The notes under the pieces were generated by a model. The model searched no databases. It was not told the origin of the DNA and was given only the letters and a program-made list of their open reading frames with translations. Of a stretch of DNA of 57,156 nt, positions 33,523 through 42,451 are shown piece by piece; the first letter of the stretch is position 1; every line of letters starts with the position of its first letter. A program made the translations under genes and the position numbers. Location: contig CAUDEQ010000004.1 in the NCBI GenBank assembly GCA_958448635.1, positions 1-57,156 on the forward strand, written 5' to 3'. This stretch comes from an uncultured Bacillota bacterium (GTDB lineage: Bacteria > Bacillota > Clostridia > Peptostreptococcales > Anaerovoracaceae).

Positions 33523-34948
33523 GATAGATTACAAAAGTATAAAATTCAAAACATGGCTTTACTTCATTCTCTTTGCGGGCTTTCTGATGCTCCTGCTGTG
33601 GGTCCTTCAGGTATTGTTCCTCAACAATTTTTACGACGTTATGAAGGACGAGCAGACTAAGCGCGTCGCAAAAACCATCGCAGACGATTATCAGAAGAAG
33701 AGCAATATTAAGTTCCTGAAATCCGTGGACGCCATTTCCAATTCCAACGATATGTTCATATACGTTGTGTCTTATGATGGCAAGACCATGTATTTCAAGC
33801 CTTCGGAAGATGCCACCAGCGCACAGTATTACGCTGATCAAATCGAGACCATCAACAAGGCGCTGCTGAAAAAGAACAGCGATTCAGCGTATCTCAGGAT
33901 AAAGAGCCCCGATGAATCCAAGGACGTTCTGGCATACGGAGCCGTCCTCACAGCCAGCGGCAAGTCGCCTATGATGGTGTATATCTTCTCGCCGCTGTGG
34001 CCGCTGTCATCCACGATAAATATCCTGACAAATCAGCTGGTATACGTGACCTTCATATCGCTTCTGGTGGCGTGTCTGCTTTCCTTCTATCTTTCCATAA
34101 GGATCACGCGGCCGATACGTACCATCACCCGATCTGCGGAAAGGCTGGGTAACGGAGAGTACGGCATATTGTTCAGAGGCGGTCATTACACAGAGATAAA
34201 CAATCTGGCAGATACCCTCACGCGGGCATCCATTGAGCTGGAAAAATCCGATATGCTGCAGAAGGATCTCATAGCCAACGTCTCCCACGACCTTCGTACG
34301 CCTCTCACCATGATAAAGTCGTATGCCGAAATGATAAACGATCTTTCGGGAGACAACCCGGAGAAGAGAGCACAGCATCTGAAGGTCATAATAGACGAGA
34401 CGGACAGGCTCAACGCCCTGGTAGGCGACCTTCTTTCCATATCCAGGATGCAGTCAGGAAAGATGGTTCTGGATCGCAACAATTTCAACCTCACCAGCGC
34501 CATCGAAAGCATAGTCAATACGTATAAGATCATGGAAATGGAAAATGGCTACACCCTCAATTTCAACTGCAGGGTGAACTTCATAGTAAACGGCGACGAG
34601 GAAAAGATAAAGCAGGTGGTGGCAAACCTCCTGACCAACGCCATAAAATTTGCCGGCGAAGATAAAATGGTGAATATCACGCTGAAGAGACGCGGCAAGG
34701 TGGTTCTTTGCAGAGTGGAGGACCACGGAAAGGGCATTGCGCCCGAAGAGCTGGATCACGTATGGGAAAGATATTACAGAGCCAGCAGCAACATGGTTCG
34801 TCCTGCCGAGGGCTCAGGTCTGGGGCTTTCCATCGTCAAGGAGATCCTCACCCTCCATAAATCCGACTTCGGCGTTGAGAGCAACGTAGGAAAAGGCTCC
34901 ACCTTCTGGTTCGAGCTTCCTTATATAAAGGCTGAAAGGCATGCGTGA
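33512..34948 (+). CDS. Membrane sensor histidine kinase
   Basis: 478 aa read from a TTG start that overlaps the regulator stop by 11 bp; GAGGGGTAGGG precedes it and no ATG is available before the first membrane helix. Layout: membrane segment (about 14-38), extracellular sensor region (about 39-165), second membrane segment (about 170-195), HAMP (RITRPIRTITRSAERLGNGEY), HisKA with the phosphorylated histidine in NVSHDLRTPL (about 258), and the ATPase domain with N box (ANLLTNAIKFA), DHGKGI and GSGLGLSIV. It signals to the regulator encoded upstream; the stimulus is unknown. Confidence 0.92.
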   Translation: MTLRIDYKSIKFKTWLYFILFAGFLMLLLWVLQVLFLNNFYDVMKDEQTKRVAKTIADDYQKKSNIKFLKSVDAISNSNDMFIYVVSYDGKTMYFKPSEDATSAQYYADQIETINKALLKKNSDSAYLRIKSPDESKDVLAYGAVLTASGKSPMMVYIFSPLWPLSSTINILTNQLVYVTFISLLVACLLSFYLSIRITRPIRTITRSAERLGNGEYGILFRGGHYTEINNLADTLTRASIELEKSDMLQKDLIANVSHDLRTPLTMIKSYAEMINDLSGDNPEKRAQHLKVIIDETDRLNALVGDLLSISRMQSGKMVLDRNNFNLTSAIESIVNTYKIMEMENGYTLNFNCRVNFIVNGDEEKIKQVVANLLTNAIKFAGEDKMVNITLKRRGKVVLCRVEDHGKGIAPEELDHVWERYYRASSNMVRPAEGSGLGLSIVKEILTLHKSDFGVESNVGKGSTFWFELPYIKAERHA

Positions 34949-35064
34949 CAGCGCTTGAAATATTTCAAGCAAGGATCGGGCAGAGGTCAGGCGCTACGCC
35001 GATGGCAGCCTTGCACCTGGCAGCCTTGCTTTAACACATACAATCTGAAAGGTACCTGATAAAA

Positions 35065-35883
35065 ATGAGCGACAATATCAATTCAAAATGCATCATCGAC
35101 TGCGATTTTCACACCCATACAGGGTTTTCGGACGATTGCGACATCCCAATGGATGAAATGCTGGAAGCGGCCATGGCGAAGGGCATAAAGACGCTGGCCG
35201 TAACTGACCACTACGATCCCGGCTATCCCGACCCCGAATTTCCCTTCCTCATAGACTTCGACGGATATCACAAGGCTTTGCAGGAGGCCAGGAAGAAATA
35301 CGATGGTAAGATGGAAATAATCACAGGTCTTGAGGTTGGAATAATGCACGACCAGTTCGACGAGACCTTGAAGCAGCTGGAAAGACATTCCTATGATTTC
35401 ATCATAGGCTCATTCCACTGTCATCGCGGCATAGATCTCTATACTTATGACTACAGCGATGTTGACGGACCTGCGCTGCTGGAGGATTTCTACACTTACA
35501 TGTACGAATGTCTCAGCCAATACGACAACTACGACATCATCGGTCACTTCAGCATTCTGGACAGGTACATAGGACAGCTGTACGATTACAGTCCCTTCGA
35601 GGACGTCATCGATGAGGTCCTCAGTCTTCTTGTTTCAAAGGGCAAGGGACTGGAAATCAATACCTCCAGCTTCAAGTACGGCACTGGAACATGGCTTCCG
35701 CGGGAATCGATCCTGAGACGCTACCATCAGCTGGGCGGCGAAATACTGACCTTCGGCTCAGATGCCCACAATCCTGCGTATTATCAGGATCATTTCAACG
35801 ATGCAGCGGAAATGGCAAAGAGCATAGGCTTCAAATATTACTGCAAATTCAGGGAAAGGAAGGCTGAATTCCTGCCGCTGTAA
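35065..35883 (+). CDS. PHP domain phosphatase, histidinol-phosphatase (HisJ/HisK) family
   Basis: 272 aa. Metal-binding PHP motifs: DFHTHTGFSDD near the start, VTDHYDPG, GLEVGI, IIGSFHCHRG, IGHFSILDRY, and FGSDAHNP near the end. The HisK-type members hydrolyse histidinol phosphate in histidine synthesis, but no his gene is nearby, so the substrate is open. A short spacer from the kinase gene contains the perfect palindrome GCTTGAAATATTTCAAGC (34953-34970), which lacks a U-tract. It ends at the shared terminator 35897-35927. Confidence 0.85.
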   Translation: MSDNINSKCIIDCDFHTHTGFSDDCDIPMDEMLEAAMAKGIKTLAVTDHYDPGYPDPEFPFLIDFDGYHKALQEARKKYDGKMEIITGLEVGIMHDQFDETLKQLERHSYDFIIGSFHCHRGIDLYTYDYSDVDGPALLEDFYTYMYECLSQYDNYDIIGHFSILDRYIGQLYDYSPFEDVIDEVLSLLVSKGKGLEINTSSFKYGTGTWLPRESILRRYHQLGGEILTFGSDAHNPAYYQDHFNDAAEMAKSIGFKYYCKFRERKAEFLPL

Positions 35884-35896
35884 TAGTTGACAAAAC

Positions 35897-35927
35897 CCTC
35901 GGTGATGTACATCGCCGAGGTTTTTTT
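35897..35927. terminator. Bidirectional terminator between the PHP gene and radA
   Basis: CCTCGGTGATG pairs with CATCGCCGAGG (one G-T pair), then TTTTTTT on the plus strand. AAAA lies on the other side, so it may also serve radA from the minus strand. Confidence 0.85.
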
Positions 35928-35939
35928 ATCGTAACCCTG

Positions 35940-37397
35940 TCAAATGAGCTCCTTTATCTCCCTGATGTTCTTCACGCCTATCAGCTCTATTGCAGCAAGG
36001 CCTGATGCTCGGCGGCCTTCATTGATTTCAGCCGCTGTCTTCTTCAACCTCTCCGCATTCTTTACAGGCAGAATTATTCGCCCGAAGCCCAGCTTTGCAG
36101 CCTCCTTCAGCAGCTTTTCACCGTGCTGCACGGCCCTCAGATCTCCCGTAAGGCCGATTTCTCCCATCACTATGGTATTGCTGCCCAGAGGTCTTCCGAC
36201 ATATGAAGAATATACGGACAGAGCCACCGCCAAATCTGTATATGTTCCTTCCGGCTTTATTCCGCCTACGATATTGACGTAGACATCCTGGTCGATCAGC
36301 TTAAGCCCCATCTTCTTTTCCAGAACTGCCAGTATCATGTTTAGACGTGAATTTTCCACACCGAGGGCAGTCCTCCTGGCAAATCCTATATTGGTGGGCG
36401 AAGTAAGGGCCTGCACCTCCAGAACAAGAGGCCTTGTTCCCTCGTATACCGCCGTGGCGACAGCTCCCTCGCTCTCGGTTCCCATCTCCTCCAGCAGAGT
36501 TCCAGACAGATTCTCTATCTCGATCAGACCTGCCTCCGCCATCTCGAAGGCTCCTATCTCGCTGGTGGTTCCAAACCTGTTTTTCTTCGCCCTGAGTATC
36601 CTCATCTCGTGGCTTCTGTCTCCCGTAAAGCTGAGAACGCAGTCAACCATATGCTCCACTATTCTCGGACCCGCCAGATCGCCGCTCTTGGTCACATGCG
36701 CCACGATGAAAACAGGAATGTTATATACCTTGCCTATTCGCATCAAATCTCCGCCGCAGGCTCTCACCTGGGACACGCTTCCCGGCGCCGAATCCAGATC
36801 TGCACTGTACATGGTCTGTATCGAATCTATTATGAGAAATGCAGGCTTGATCTGTCTGCATACCTCGTCTATGTTTTCCATATTGGTCTCTGCAAGTATG
36901 AAGAGGCTGTCAGGCAGACAGCGGCACACTCTGTCGGCACGCATCTTTATCTGCTCCTCCGACTCCTCTCCCGACACATAAAGCACAGCGCCCTTATTGG
37001 CCGCAATATTGGCAGCCGCCTGTATTATTATGGTGGACTTTCCTATTCCGGGCTCGCCTGATATGAGGGTAAGAGAGCCGGGAACAAGACCTCCTCCCAG
37101 CACTCTGTTCAGTTCTCCTATTCCAGTATCTATTCGCTCCTTCTCCCCTGAAGCTATTTTCGTCAGTCTGGCAGGCTTGCCTGCACGTGAGGACATGGCG
37201 CCGTCAGCACCTCCCTGATGAGCTGTGGCTTTTCCAAATGAACCCGACGTCCTTCGCCTCTTGTCCTTTTCATCTATCTCCACGACTCTTTCTTCCACCA
37301 TGGAATTCCATGCACCGCAGATACACTGCCCCATCCACTTGGGGCTTTCATATCCACATTCCTGACATACAAATACTGTTTTAGCTTTTTTTGACAT
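35940..37397 (-). CDS. radA: DNA repair protein RadA
   Basis: 485 aa. N-terminal four-cysteine zinc finger (CQEC...CICG), RecA-like core with Walker A GEPGIGKST and the RadA-specific KNRFG motif (AKKNRFGTTSEIG), and a C-terminal Lon-like domain (VNIVGGIKPEGTYTDLAVAL). RadA is a DnaB-like branch-migration helicase that assists RecA in recombination. In many Firmicutes it is followed by disA; here the downstream neighbour is the convergent PHP gene. The linker after the zinc finger (about 45-80) is longer and more basic than usual. GAGGAAGGAA precedes the ATG. Confidence 0.95.
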   Translation of the reverse strand: MSKKAKTVFVCQECGYESPKWMGQCICGAWNSMVEERVVEIDEKDKRRRTSGSFGKATAHQGGADGAMSSRAGKPARLTKIASGEKERIDTGIGELNRVLGGGLVPGSLTLISGEPGIGKSTIIIQAAANIAANKGAVLYVSGEESEEQIKMRADRVCRCLPDSLFILAETNMENIDEVCRQIKPAFLIIDSIQTMYSADLDSAPGSVSQVRACGGDLMRIGKVYNIPVFIVAHVTKSGDLAGPRIVEHMVDCVLSFTGDRSHEMRILRAKKNRFGTTSEIGAFEMAEAGLIEIENLSGTLLEEMGTESEGAVATAVYEGTRPLVLEVQALTSPTNIGFARRTALGVENSRLNMILAVLEKKMGLKLIDQDVYVNIVGGIKPEGTYTDLAVALSVYSSYVGRPLGSNTIVMGEIGLTGDLRAVQHGEKLLKEAAKLGFGRIILPVKNAERLKKTAAEINEGRRASGLAAIELIGVKNIREIKELI

Positions 37398-37551
37398 TTC
37401 CTTCCTCCTGAGCCATGGCCATCTATAGCAAACATCTGTTCTTTCTTTGACTTAACTATATTATATTTACGGCGAAAATGCAAGCATAAAAGGCGCTTAC
37501 TGAAATTTTGGCAGTCCTGCAGCAACGCCCTCGTTAAATAGCTTCCATAAG

Positions 37552-37574
37552 AAAAAACCCCCGGCATGCGGGGG
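37552..37574 (-). terminator. Terminator of the ribosomal protein operon
   Basis: CCCCCGCATGCCGGGGG on the minus strand followed by six U (37552-37557), 37 bases beyond the rplQ stop. Confidence 0.9.
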
Positions 37575-37610
37575 TCGTGAATCTTTTTCAGTTATTCAAC
37601 AAGTCTGTGA

Positions 37611-37952
37611 TTAAACCAGCTCCAGAAATACCATTTCAGCGTTGTCTCCCTGTCTAGGTCCAAGCTTCAGTATTCTTGTGTATCCGCCCTGTCTGTCTTC
37701 GTACTTAGGTGCGATTTCTTCAAACAGTTTAGTTACTACGGTTTCATCATAGATGTAAGCCAGCGCCTGTCTTCTTGCGTGAAGATCTCCGCGCTTGCCC
37801 AGTGTTATCATCTTCTCAGCCTGTCTTCTTGCTTCCTTCGCTCTAGTGTCAGTTGTAGTGATTCTGCCGTCTCTTAACAGATCCGTTACCAGATTTCTCA
37901 ACATGGCCTTTCTGTGAGCTGAAGTTCTGCCTAATTTTCTATATCCTGGCAT
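37611..37952 (-). CDS. rplQ: 50S ribosomal protein L17
   Basis: 113 aa; MPGYRKLGRTSAHRKAMLRNL is the family N-terminus (first 20 residues conserved). Large-subunit protein near the exit tunnel. Last gene of the cluster, 23 bp after rpoA and followed by the terminator. Confidence 0.97.
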   Translation of the reverse strand: MPGYRKLGRTSAHRKAMLRNLVTDLLRDGRITTTDTRAKEARRQAEKMITLGKRGDLHARRQALAYIYDETVVTKLFEEIAPKYEDRQGGYTRILKLGPRQGDNAEMVFLELV

Positions 37953-37975
37953 CGCTGCATCCTCCTATTTCTATC

Positions 37976-38923
37976 TTATTCATCGCTTTGTCTAAGGCTC
38001 AGACCCAGTTCCTCAAGCTTGTGCTTAACTTCGTCAAGCGACTTCTTTCCCAGGTTTCTGACCTTCATCATATCTTCTTCACTCCTGTGAGTCAGCTCTT
38101 CAACAGTGTTGATGGCTGCCCTCTTGAGGCAGTTAAAGGATCTTACCGAAAGCTCCAGCTCCTCGATGGTCATCTCAAGAGCCTTTTCCTTCTGGTTTTC
38201 TTCCTTTTCGACCATGATTTCCATTCCCTCTGTAGAGTCTGTAAGCTCTACGAAGAGGCTCAGATGCTCCTGCATGATCTTGGCACCGATGGAAACACCT
38301 TCGCTTGGTGCGATGGACCCATCTGTCCAGATTTCCAGAATCAGCTTGTCATAGTCTGTTACCTGTCCTACTCTTGTATTCTCAACGGTAAAGTTGACCT
38401 TTCTTACCGGTGTGAATATTGAGTCTGTAGGTATAACTGAAATCGGAGTATTCTCATCCTTATTCATTTCAGCAGGCACATATCCCCTTCCTCTCTCCAT
38501 GTTTATCTCCATGATGAGAGTGGCATTATCCTCAAGGGTGGCGATATGCAGATCCGGATTAAATATTTCCACATCCGAATCACCCAGGATATCTGCCGCA
38601 GTAACCTCTTTAGGTCCTATGGCGTTTATCAGAACTCTCTTTGTATTTTCTCCGTTGAGCTTGACTGCCAGCTTCTTAAGATTGAGGATTATTTCAGTAA
38701 CATCCTCCTTAACGCCGGGGATAGTTGAAAACTCATGAAGTATACCGTCGATCTTAACTGATGTAACCGCCACGCCCGGAAGTGAGCTCAAAAGAATTCT
38801 TCTCAAGCTGTTTCCAAGAGTAGTGCCGTATCCTCTTTCAAGGGGCTCTACCACGAATTTCCCGTAGTTAGGATCTTCATTCGAAAATATACACTCAATT
38901 GTTGGTTTTTCGATTTCTATCAC
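37976..38923 (-). CDS. rpoA: RNA polymerase alpha subunit
   Basis: 315 aa, the usual Firmicutes length. The N-terminal assembly domain shows YGTTLGNSLRRILLSSLPG; the C-terminal DNA/activator-binding domain shows the helices SVRSFNCLKRAAINTVEEL and NLGKKSLDEVKHKL. It dimerises to start RNA polymerase assembly. It lies between rpsD and rplQ as expected. Confidence 0.97.
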   Translation of the reverse strand: MIEIEKPTIECIFSNEDPNYGKFVVEPLERGYGTTLGNSLRRILLSSLPGVAVTSVKIDGILHEFSTIPGVKEDVTEIILNLKKLAVKLNGENTKRVLINAIGPKEVTAADILGDSDVEIFNPDLHIATLEDNATLIMEINMERGRGYVPAEMNKDENTPISVIPTDSIFTPVRKVNFTVENTRVGQVTDYDKLILEIWTDGSIAPSEGVSIGAKIMQEHLSLFVELTDSTEGMEIMVEKEENQKEKALEMTIEELELSVRSFNCLKRAAINTVEELTHRSEEDMMKVRNLGKKSLDEVKHKLEELGLSLRQSDE

Positions 38924-39018
38924 TCAAAACCCTCCTTTTTATTCCAAAACGATAACAAATCGTTGCTTGATAATATCAATATGTCTAAGCAGTATACTGC
39001 CCGACTCTTGATAAAAGA

Positions 39019-39639
39019 CTACTTGGAATACAATTCGACGATGAGATGCTCTGCTACCGGAGTATCTATTTCAGCTCTCGTAGGTACGGAAAGAATTTTT
39101 CCTTCAAGCTTTTCTACATCTACAGTTACCCATGAAGGAACTGTAATGGACATTTCTTTTACTTCCTTGAATTTAGGTGAGTTGGTGCTCTTTTCCTTAA
39201 CCTTGATAACATCACCAGGCTTTACAGTGTATGAAGGGATGTTTACCTTCTTACCGTTTACCTGGAAGTGTCCGTGGTTAACCAGCTGTCTTGCTTCCTT
39301 TCTCGATGAAGCGAAGCCAAGTCTGAATACTACGTTGTCTAATCTTGTTTCCAACAGGATCAGCAGGTTTTCACCTGTGATACCTGATTTTCTCGCAGCC
39401 TTGTCAAAGAGATTTCTGAACTGAGTTTCCTGAAGTCCGTAGAATCTCTTTGCCTTTTGCTTTTCTCTCAGCTGAAGACCGTAATCCGAAATCTTCGATC
39501 TGCCCTGTCCGTGCTGTCCGGGAGCATAGCCTCTTCTGTCTATAGCGCACTTGCTGCTGTAGCATCTGTCACCCTTTAAAAAGAGCTTCTGACCTTCTCT
39601 TCTGCAAAGTCTGCAGTTAGCGTCTGTATATCTTGCCAT
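39019..39639 (-). CDS. rpsD: 30S ribosomal protein S4
   Basis: 206 aa with the zinc-type N-terminus (CRLCRREGQKL...CYSSKCAIDRR: four cysteines) and the S4 RNA-binding domain (RLDNVVFRLGFASSRKEARQ). Primary 16S rRNA binder and, in many bacteria, a translational regulator of this operon. 95 bp separate it from rpoA. Confidence 0.97.
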   Translation of the reverse strand: MARYTDANCRLCRREGQKLFLKGDRCYSSKCAIDRRGYAPGQHGQGRSKISDYGLQLREKQKAKRFYGLQETQFRNLFDKAARKSGITGENLLILLETRLDNVVFRLGFASSRKEARQLVNHGHFQVNGKKVNIPSYTVKPGDVIKVKEKSTNSPKFKEVKEMSITVPSWVTVDVEKLEGKILSVPTRAEIDTPVAEHLIVELYSK

Positions 39640-39660
39640 TTAAATGTATCCTCCCTTCTA

Positions 39661-40059
39661 TCAGACTCTTCTTCTCTTAGGTGGTCTGCATCCGTTATGT
39701 GGAATTGGCGTGATATCCTTGATCATAGTGATCTCAAGACCTGCAGTCTGCAGTGCTCTGATAGCAGCTTCTCTTCCGGATCCAGGACCCTTAACGTAAA
39801 CTTCAACTGTTTTCAAACCGTGCTCCATAGCGCCCTTGGCAGCCTCTTCAGCTGCTGACTGTGCTGCAAACGGTGTTGATTTTCTGGACCCCTTGAATCC
39901 CAGTGATCCTGCACTTGACCATGACAGGGCGTTACCTGACATGTCCGTAAGTGTTACCAATGTATTATTAAAGGTAGCCTGAATATGAGCCTGGCCTTTT
40001 TCAACATTTTTACGTTCTCTTCTCTTTTTTCTGACAGCCTTCTTAACAGCTTTAGCCAT
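39661..40059 (-). CDS. rpsK: 30S ribosomal protein S11
   Basis: 132 aa. TFNNTLVTLTDMSGNALSWSS and the C-terminal HNGCRPPKRRRV are family signatures. Binds the 16S platform region. 15 bp downstream of rpsM. Confidence 0.97.
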   Translation of the reverse strand: MAKAVKKAVRKKRRERKNVEKGQAHIQATFNNTLVTLTDMSGNALSWSSAGSLGFKGSRKSTPFAAQSAAEEAAKGAMEHGLKTVEVYVKGPGSGREAAIRALQTAGLEITMIKDITPIPHNGCRPPKRRRV

Positions 40060-40074
40060 ATCAATCTACCTCCT

Positions 40075-40443
40075 TTACTTCTTCTTTCTACCGACGGTCT
40101 TTTTAGGACCCTTACGAGTTCTGGCGTTTGTCTTAGTCTTCTGTCCTCTTACAGGCAGACCTCTTCTGTGTCTGATACCCCTGTAGCATCCGATTTCCAT
40201 AAGTCTCTTGATATTCAGGTTAACATCTCTTCTGAGATCACCCTCTACCATGTAATCTGATTCGATGACCTTTCTGATCTTACCGGCTTCTTCTTCTGTC
40301 AGATCCTTGACTCTTGTGTCAGGATTGATTCCGGTTTTCTTTAAGATTTCTCTTGAAGTAGGCCAGCCTATTCCGTAGATGTAAGTCAGACCAGCTTCGA
40401 TTCTTTTTTCATTTGGTAAGTCTACACCGGCTATACGAGCCAT
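40075..40443 (-). CDS. rpsM: 30S ribosomal protein S13
   Basis: 122 aa; MARIAGVDLPNEKRIEAGLT and GIRHRRGLPVRGQKTKTNAR identify it. Head protein of the 30S subunit that contacts tRNA and the 50S. A 102-bp spacer separates it from rpmJ. Confidence 0.97.
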   Translation of the reverse strand: MARIAGVDLPNEKRIEAGLTYIYGIGWPTSREILKKTGINPDTRVKDLTEEEAGKIRKVIESDYMVEGDLRRDVNLNIKRLMEIGCYRGIRHRRGLPVRGQKTKTNARTRKGPKKTVGRKKK

Positions 40444-40545
40444 ATTCTCCTCCTGTTCCCATCTTCCGTCACGCTGCCTTCATGCCTTACCGACATGGGG
40501 CGTAATATAAACGGGATGTTCCACTAATTTAACTTATACTTTTGC

Positions 40546-40659
40546 TTAACCCTGCTTCTGCTTATGCTTAGGATTTTCGCAGATAACCATTACCTTGCCT
40601 CTTCTCTTGATTACCTTGCACTTTTCGCAGATGGGTTTTACTGAAGCTCTAACTTTCAT
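40546..40659 (-). CDS. rpmJ: 50S ribosomal protein L36
   Basis: 37 aa small gene read on the minus strand from ATG 40659 (GAGGGAGCGAA in front) to TAA. The translation begins MKVRASVKPICEKCKVIKRR and keeps the zinc ligands (two cysteines near 11 and 14, C27 and H32), so it is the zinc-binding form. Position between infA and rpsM is canonical. Confidence 0.96.
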   Translation of the reverse strand: MKVRASVKPICEKCKVIKRRGKVMVICENPKHKQKQG

Positions 40660-40787
40660 TTCGCTCCCTCCTCACTTGTCCTTTCCGCAAAATCCACTCA
40701 TGGCCTTCGATGAGCCTTTTCACACCGTTTGAGCCGCATCTTGCCACGGCTTTATTTCACGGAAAAACCTGCGTAAATTTATTTGTT

Positions 40788-41009
40788 TTATGCTTTTCCT
40801 CTCCAGGTGATACGACCTCTGGTGAGATCGTAAGGTGACAATTCCACCTTTACTTTATCTCCCGGTATGATTCTTATATAGTTGGTTCTTATCTTTCCGG
40901 AAACATGTGCAAGCACCTTATGTCCCGTTTCAAGTTCTACGATAAACATCGCATTAGGCTGTGCTTCTATAACCTTGCCCTCTGCCTCTATGACATCCTT
41001 CTTTGCCAT
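40788..41009 (-). CDS. infA: Translation initiation factor IF-1
   Basis: 73 aa OB-fold protein (MAKKDVIEAEGKVIEAQPNA, then KIRTNYIRIIPGDKVKVELS). Binds the ribosomal A site during initiation. 18 bp after map; a 128-bp spacer without visible genes separates it from rpmJ. Confidence 0.97.
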   Translation of the reverse strand: MAKKDVIEAEGKVIEAQPNAMFIVELETGHKVLAHVSGKIRTNYIRIIPGDKVKVELSPYDLTRGRITWRGKA

Positions 41010-41027
41010 TGTTTCAACACCTCGCTA

Positions 41028-41780
41028 TTATTCAGCTAATGTGAGCAGTTCCGGCTCACCGTCCGTTATTACTACTGTATTCTCATAATGAGCTGACAGC
41101 TTACCGTCAGTGGTAACTACAGTCCAGTCATTTAAGAGTGTTTTTACCTCGTATCCGCCTTCACAGATCATGGGCTCTATGGCCAGGACCATGCCCTTTA
41201 CAAGCCTTGGGCCTCTTCCCGGCTTCCCGAAATTGGGAACCTGAGGCTCCTCGTGCATATCACGTCCGATGCCGTGACCTACAAAGTCCCTTATTACCGA
41301 GAACCCTTCGCTTTCCGCCTTGACCTGAATGGCGTGGGATACATCTGACAGTCTGCATCCCGGTCTGCAAAACTTCAGTCCTTCGAAGAAGCTGTCCTTT
41401 GCAGCCGCAATGATCTTTTTCGAAACGTCGCTGATTTCACCGACTGCGTAAGTTCTTGCCGCATCGCTGACATATCCTTTGTAGGTTGCTCCTGTGTCCA
41501 CGCTGACGATATCGCCTTCCCTGAGCCTGCGCTTCTTATCCGGGATGCCATGGACAACTTCATCGTTGACGGATACGCATGCGCTGGCCGGGAAATCATA
41601 CAGCCCCTTGAAGGACGGTATCATTCCGTGGCTTCTGATGGTATCCTCAACGAATCTGTCTATATCAAGAGTCGATATGCCGGGCTTGATGAAGTTCTCA
41701 AGCTCTTTCAGAATGAGAGCTGTCACCTTGCCCGCTTCTCTCATCAGTTCAATTTCCTGATCAGATTTGATAATAATCAT
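41028..41780 (-). CDS. map: Methionine aminopeptidase, type I
   Basis: 250 aa. Metal ligands are visible in VSVDTGATYKGYVSDAARTY (the two aspartates), GHGIGRDMHEEPQ (His), and the C-terminal glutamates in AIEPMICEGGYEV and HYENTVVI. Removes the initiator methionine from nascent proteins. Tightly packed between adk (2 bp) and infA. Confidence 0.97.
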   Translation of the reverse strand: MIIIKSDQEIELMREAGKVTALILKELENFIKPGISTLDIDRFVEDTIRSHGMIPSFKGLYDFPASACVSVNDEVVHGIPDKKRRLREGDIVSVDTGATYKGYVSDAARTYAVGEISDVSKKIIAAAKDSFFEGLKFCRPGCRLSDVSHAIQVKAESEGFSVIRDFVGHGIGRDMHEEPQVPNFGKPGRGPRLVKGMVLAIEPMICEGGYEVKTLLNDWTVVTTDGKLSAHYENTVVITDGEPELLTLAE

Positions 41781-41782
41781 AT

Positions 41783-42427
41783 CTACTCACCTACAACCTC
41801 TACGATGGCATTGAATACATTTTCAAGACCGATGGTTCCATCGATATGAGCGATATTTCCGGCCTTTTCATAGTAATCAACCAGTGGTTTTGTTTCATTG
41901 TTGTAAACTTCTATTCTGTTGGCTGCAGTTTCCTCGTTATCGTCGGCTCTCTGCACCAGCTCTGCTCCGCATACGTCGCAGATTCCTTCCTTCTTAGGAG
42001 GGATGTTTACAACGTGGAAAGAAGCACCGCATGTCTTGCATACTCTTCTTCCTGTCAGTCTGATCATCAGTTCTTCCTTGTTTACATCTATGTCGAGAAC
42101 GTGATCTATCTTTTTGCCTTGCTTTGCCAGAAACTCATCCAGCTTTTCAGCCTGGAACACGGTTCTTGGGAATCCGTCAAGCAGGAAACCTTTCTGACAG
42201 TCATCGGCCTTGAGCCTGTCTGTTGCAATTTCAACAACCAGCTCATCAGGCACCAGCTGTCCTTTATTCATATACTCCTGAGCCTTCTTACCAAGTTCAG
42301 TTCCTTCCTTGATATTCGCTCTGAATATATCTCCAGTCGAAATATGAGGAATACCGTACTTTTCGATTATCTTTGCCGCCTGAGTGCCTTTTCCGGCTCC
42401 CGGAGGGCCTAATAATATTAAATTCAT
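41783..42427 (-). CDS. adk: Adenylate kinase
   Basis: 214 aa. P-loop GPPGAGKGTQA at the N-terminus, DGFPRTVFQAE, and a LID domain with a four-cysteine zinc site (CKTCGASF...CDVCG), typical of Gram-positive adenylate kinases. Interconverts AMP, ADP and ATP. Follows secY by 24 bp. Confidence 0.97.
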   Translation of the reverse strand: MNLILLGPPGAGKGTQAAKIIEKYGIPHISTGDIFRANIKEGTELGKKAQEYMNKGQLVPDELVVEIATDRLKADDCQKGFLLDGFPRTVFQAEKLDEFLAKQGKKIDHVLDIDVNKEELMIRLTGRRVCKTCGASFHVVNIPPKKEGICDVCGAELVQRADDNEETAANRIEVYNNETKPLVDYYEKAGNIAHIDGTIGLENVFNAIVEVVGE

Positions 42428-42451
42428 ACTTAACCTCCTGTTCCTGTCACG

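Noticed and set aside
34953..34970. Terminator after the histidine kinase gene
   Set aside because: The perfect palindrome GCTTGAAATATTTCAAGC has no following U-tract; it could be an operator instead.
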